Positions 15,200 through 18,050 of a stretch of DNA of 18,050 nucleotides are shown piece after piece (the first letter of the stretch is position 1; the number at the start of each line of letters is the position of its first letter). The translations under genes were made by a program, and so were the position numbers. Origin of the DNA: Melioribacter sp051488665 (GTDB taxonomy: Bacteria > Bacteroidota > Ignavibacteria > Ignavibacteriales > Melioribacteraceae); NCBI RefSeq assembly GCF_051488665.1, contig NZ_JBPSEG010000021.1, positions 1 to 18,050 on the forward strand. The letters run 5' to 3'. The notes beneath the pieces are model-generated. The model saw nothing but the letters and a program-made list of their open reading frames with translations. It made no database searches and was not told the origin of the DNA.

Positions 15200-16594
15200 A
15201 TGAGAATCCTTATAGAAATTGCTTATTTAATATCTTCCGTCCTCTTCATCTTCGGAATTAAAAATTTGAGTTCGCCCAAGACGGCCAGAAAAGGTAATTT
15301 TCTTTCGGCTCTGGGTATGTTTATAGCAATCGTAGTAACTCTGCTCGATCAGCATGTTTTGACATACGAATGGATAATAATCGGATTCGTAATAGGCGCT
15401 CTAATTGGTTCTGTTATGGCTCTTAAAGTGCCGATGACGGGAATGCCGCAGATGGTAGGATTGCTCAACGGTTTCGGCGGCGGAGCTTCGATGCTCGTTG
15501 CCTTTTCGGAATATTATAAAGTGGTCAACTTTGCCATGTTCACGCACGATACTCAAACAAATATTACGCTTGTATTGAGTATCCTTATCGGCGGCGTTAC
15601 ATTTACAGGCTCGTTGATTGCATTCGGAAAGCTTCAGGGAATTGTAACGGGGAAAGTCGTAAGATATCCGATGCAGCACCCGCTGAACGCTCTGCTTTTG
15701 CTGCTTGTTATTGCGGGCGGAGTTTATTTTGTAATGGAACCCGAATTGGAATGGCTTGTGCTCGGAATCGGCGGAGTTTCGTTACTCCTCGGAGTTCTGC
15801 TCGTACTGCCGATCGGCGGAGCGGACATGCCGGTAGCTATTTCATTGTTAAACTCATATTCGGGACTGGCTGCGTCTGCAACCGGATTCGTATTGCAGAA
15901 CAATGAATTGATAATTGCGGGCGCCCTCGTGGGAGCTTCGGGAATAATTCTTACGAATATTATGTGCAAAGGCATGAATCGTTCTTTGATGAATGTTGTT
16001 CTCGGCGGTTGGGAATCGGCAGGAGCGGCAGGACCGGCAGCTGCAGGCGAAAGCCCGAAAGGTCAGGTTAAATCGGTCGATGCGGAAGAACTCGCAATGA
16101 TTTTCGACGCTGCAGAATCGATAATAATCGTACCCGGATACGGAATGGCGGTTGCTCAGGCTCAGCATGCCGTTAGGGATTTGTTCAATTTACTCGAATC
16201 GAAAGGGAAAAAAGTCAGATTTGCAATTCATCCCGTGGCTGGCAGAATGCCCGGACACATGAACGTGCTGCTGGCGGAAGCTAATATACCGTACGACAAA
16301 ATGCTGGCTATGGAAGAAATAAACGACGACTTCCCGAATACCGACATTGCGCTTATAATAGGCGCAAACGACGTCGTCAATCCTGCGGCGCGCCACGATA
16401 AAAACAGTCCGATTTACGGCATGCCGATACTCAACGTCGATTATGCGAAAACAGTAGTAATCAATAAACGGTCTCTGAACGTAGGATATGCGGGCATCGA
16501 CAACGAACTCTTTTTCTATCCGAATACTTTGATGTATTTTGGCGACGCAAAAGAAGCCATAACAAAACTTACGCACGAATTGAAAAACTATTGA
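15200..16594 (+). CDS. pntB: NAD(P) transhydrogenase subunit beta (membrane domain II and NADP(H)-binding domain III)
   Basis: Subunit beta, 464 residues. About nine membrane helices fill residues 1-270, a Gly/Ala linker covers about 272-290, and the NADP(H)-binding domain III follows. Domain III motifs are VPGYGMAVAQAQHAVRDL from 311, HPVAGRMPGHMNVLLAEA from 344, and GANDVVNPAAR from 388. Asn218 in SLLNSYSGLAAS is the conserved domain II asparagine. At the place of E. coli beta-His91 the sequence has Asn90 (MVGLLNGFGGGAS), as I recall for mycobacterial-type enzymes. It is the last gene of the operon, ended by a strong terminator. Confidence 0.96.
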   Translation: MRILIEIAYLISSVLFIFGIKNLSSPKTARKGNFLSALGMFIAIVVTLLDQHVLTYEWIIIGFVIGALIGSVMALKVPMTGMPQMVGLLNGFGGGASMLVAFSEYYKVVNFAMFTHDTQTNITLVLSILIGGVTFTGSLIAFGKLQGIVTGKVVRYPMQHPLNALLLLLVIAGGVYFVMEPELEWLVLGIGGVSLLLGVLLVLPIGGADMPVAISLLNSYSGLAASATGFVLQNNELIIAGALVGASGIILTNIMCKGMNRSLMNVVLGGWESAGAAGPAAAGESPKGQVKSVDAEELAMIFDAAESIIIVPGYGMAVAQAQHAVRDLFNLLESKGKKVRFAIHPVAGRMPGHMNVLLAEANIPYDKMLAMEEINDDFPNTDIALIIGANDVVNPAARHDKNSPIYGMPILNVDYAKTVVINKRSLNVGYAGIDNELFFYPNTLMYFGDAKEAITKLTHELKNY

Positions 16595-16605
16595 TTGTTA
16601 AAACG

Positions 16606-16640
16606 GAGGCTGTCTTATTCAAGACAGCCTCTTTCATTTC
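16606..16640 (+). terminator. rho-independent terminator of the pnt operon
   Basis: GAGGCTGTCTT and AAGACAGCCTC form a perfect 11-bp stem with the 4-base loop ATTC, followed by TTTCATTT. The stem starts 12 bases after the pntB stop codon. The T-run is interrupted but the stem is strong. Confidence 0.88.
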
Positions 16641-16874
16641 TCCACGTACAATTCCGCTTAAAATTCTCCGCTTGATAATTACGCCGTATTAAAATAACTT
16701 AACGCTAAAATTAATCGACGCTATTATATGAGGGCTATTTACACGCAAAATTCATCCGGAATCCCGAAACGATAGATGATAATAAATGGTCGGCTGAGAG
16801 AGTTGTATGATTTTATAATGACAAAGTAGTTGTGTTATTCGTAAATATAAGCGTAAGAAATCTGGTATTATAAA

Positions 16875-18050
16875 ATGATAATGAAAACTATCGGTGCATT
16901 AATAGCGGTAATACTGATTTTTATACAGTTCAATGATTTGTTCGCTCAAAAAGCGCTTACAGAAGAAGAAAAAAATAAAATTCTTTCTAATCTCGATAGT
17001 CTCAATAGTACTAAGTATTTAGATGCAATTGACAATGCAATAAGATTTAGATTATATGAAGCTGTTACTAAATTAGAAAACAATTTCTGGAAATCCCGTA
17101 CTACATCTAAACCACATTTTTTATATGCTTTAAGGGAACTCCATTCAATAAAAGCATACGATATAGCGAAGAAGTATCTCGATTCGGTGAATACATATTA
17201 CAAAAGAGAAGGTAGAGATACGACATATATATACGAAGATAAATCCTTTGCTATTGAGATATTATTCGACAATCGAGACTTCAGTTATAGTAATTATGTA
17301 ATGAATTTAATGTGTTGTGATGAAAGAAGATATAACACTGCGATACCATTATTAACATATATTATAAGGTATGATTCAATAAATTCACAGAGAGCATTGG
17401 ATTTGTTAATTAACACTGCATTAAACGAAGAAATAGAAGATGCAAGATTCTCTGCTATATTTTATTTGGAATGGTTAAAAGAAAAAGAATCAATTCCGAT
17501 ATTAATAAATATAATGGAGAAAGAAAAAGATGAAAGTATAAAAGATTATGTATTGGTAAAATATTTTTACAAAAAATACAAGGGTCCAGAAATAAACAAA
17601 GCATTAAGAGAGCAATTACCCAAAGAGATTAATAAAATAAATAAGATTTGGGAAGCAAGAATTTTACTTAGAAGATATGGTAGTCCAACAGATTATAACA
17701 TAGTTAAAGAAACTATGGAAAAAGAAACAGACTCTGAAACTAAGAAATCATTGCAAATAGAACTAAAAGCCTACCGAACTCCCCGTCCCGACAGCACCGA
17801 AACACCTCAATCAATGATAGACAGTTTAATCAGTTACAACAATCAATGTTACGAACTGGGGTGGTTGAGTTATGAATGGGTATGGAATATAAACAAGACA
17901 CAATTGGAGAATGCCCGGCTGATGCTAAATACGGGCTATCCGTCGAGTACGGCAATAATACTGCAGGCGTATGAGAACTGGGTAAATACGGCAAAAGGGT
18001 ACGGCTGGATAAACGAAGACGCATACCGGTTCCTCTATTATTATTCGGTT
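16875..18050 (+). CDS. secreted protein with HEAT-like helices, incomplete at the right edge, function unknown
   Basis: An open frame of 392 codons runs off the window without a stop, so the C-terminus is missing. MIMKTIGALIAVILIFIQFN and the following DLFAQ form a signal peptide with likely cleavage after Ala25 or Gln26. Residues about 186-225 (for example EDARFSAIFYLEWLKEKESI, then PILINIMEKEKDESI) look like a HEAT-type helical pair. From about residue 300 a different helical region begins (SLISYNNQCYELGWLSYEW, then LENARLMLNTGYPSSTAIIL and NEDAYRFLYYYSV). It resembles the helical pattern before the C-terminus of some Ignavibacteria secreted proteins. GC is about 28-30% over 17581-17760 and about 48-50% after 17765, with AGA/AGG for Arg giving way to CGN codons. 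No clear Shine-Dalgarno precedes the ATG. I cannot assign a function. Confidence 0.75.
   Translation, partial: MIMKTIGALIAVILIFIQFNDLFAQKALTEEEKNKILSNLDSLNSTKYLDAIDNAIRFRLYEAVTKLENNFWKSRTTSKPHFLYALRELHSIKAYDIAKKYLDSVNTYYKREGRDTTYIYEDKSFAIEILFDNRDFSYSNYVMNLMCCDERRYNTAIPLLTYIIRYDSINSQRALDLLINTALNEEIEDARFSAIFYLEWLKEKESIPILINIMEKEKDESIKDYVLVKYFYKKYKGPEINKALREQLPKEINKINKIWEARILLRRYGSPTDYNIVKETMEKETDSETKKSLQIELKAYRTPRPDSTETPQSMIDSLISYNNQCYELGWLSYEWVWNINKTQLENARLMLNTGYPSSTAIILQAYENWVNTAKGYGWINEDAYRFLYYYSV

Noticed and set aside
16641..16874. Intergenic stretch after pnt searched for a small RNA, promoter or short gene
   Set aside because: Only weak short repeats (CCGCTT twice, ACGCTA twice) and a lone TATAAT at 16814-16819 without a matching -35 were seen. 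Nothing supports a feature.
17830..18024. Minus-strand open frame at the right edge
   Set aside because: It lies opposite the coherent secreted-protein frame and has a Ser/Pro/Leu-rich translation typical of antisense reading.
1..18050. CRISPR arrays, tRNA or rRNA genes, insertion sequences, toxin-antitoxin or defence cassettes
   Set aside because: No regularly spaced repeats, cloverleaf-like sequences, transposase motifs or terminal inverted repeats were found on either strand.

Overview
The window is an energy-coupling island, probably from the Bacteroidota/Chlorobi/Ignavibacteria branch (an Ignavibacterium/Melioribacter-like genome is my best guess). The reasons are inferred from sequence only: about 40-45% GC, a Bacteroides-type PPase ending, a complex I operon without nuoE, nuoF and nuoG as in Chlorobi, promoter-like TTTG / TAnnTTTG elements, and a right-end secreted protein in the style of that group. 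No ribosomal or marker gene is present to prove it.

Layout from left to right. (1) 157-2346, plus strand: a membrane-bound, K+-dependent pyrophosphatase with residues expected of the Na+- or dual Na+/H+-pumping subfamily, closed by a clear terminator. (2) 2468-3177, minus strand: a PagL-like outer-membrane lipid A deacylase, broken by one -1 frameshift and lacking an ATG start. It ends in its own likely terminator, which faces the PPase terminator. (3) 3287-13568, minus strand: one tight operon of eleven complex I genes in the order nuoA-B-C-D-H-I-J-K-L-M-N. Gene spacing is -4 to about +41 bases. (4) 13569-13740: a compact divergent control region with a sigma70-like nuo promoter, a perfect 14-bp palindrome inside its spacer, a 10+10-bp inverted repeat beside it and a Bacteroidetes-like promoter for pnt. 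(5) 13741-16594, plus strand: three-subunit proton-translocating transhydrogenase pntAA-pntAB-pntB, ended by a perfect 11-bp hairpin terminator. (6) 16875 to the right edge, plus strand: an incomplete secreted protein with HEAT-like helices, whose base composition changes abruptly near 17765.

How they fit together: the nuo complex has all membrane and quinone/N2/NuoI parts but no NADH-oxidising module, so its electron donor is open (reduced ferredoxin, or NuoEFG encoded elsewhere). The PPase and transhydrogenase interconvert PPi energy, ion-motive force and NADPH reducing power. Together the three machines can exchange energy among PPi, quinone, H+/Na+ gradients and NAD(P)H. No CRISPR array, tRNA, rRNA, insertion sequence or obvious new defence system is visible. 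The points most worth a second look are the nuo/pnt operator region, the ion specificity of the PPase, the donor problem of complex I, the broken deacylase and the mosaic gene at the right edge.
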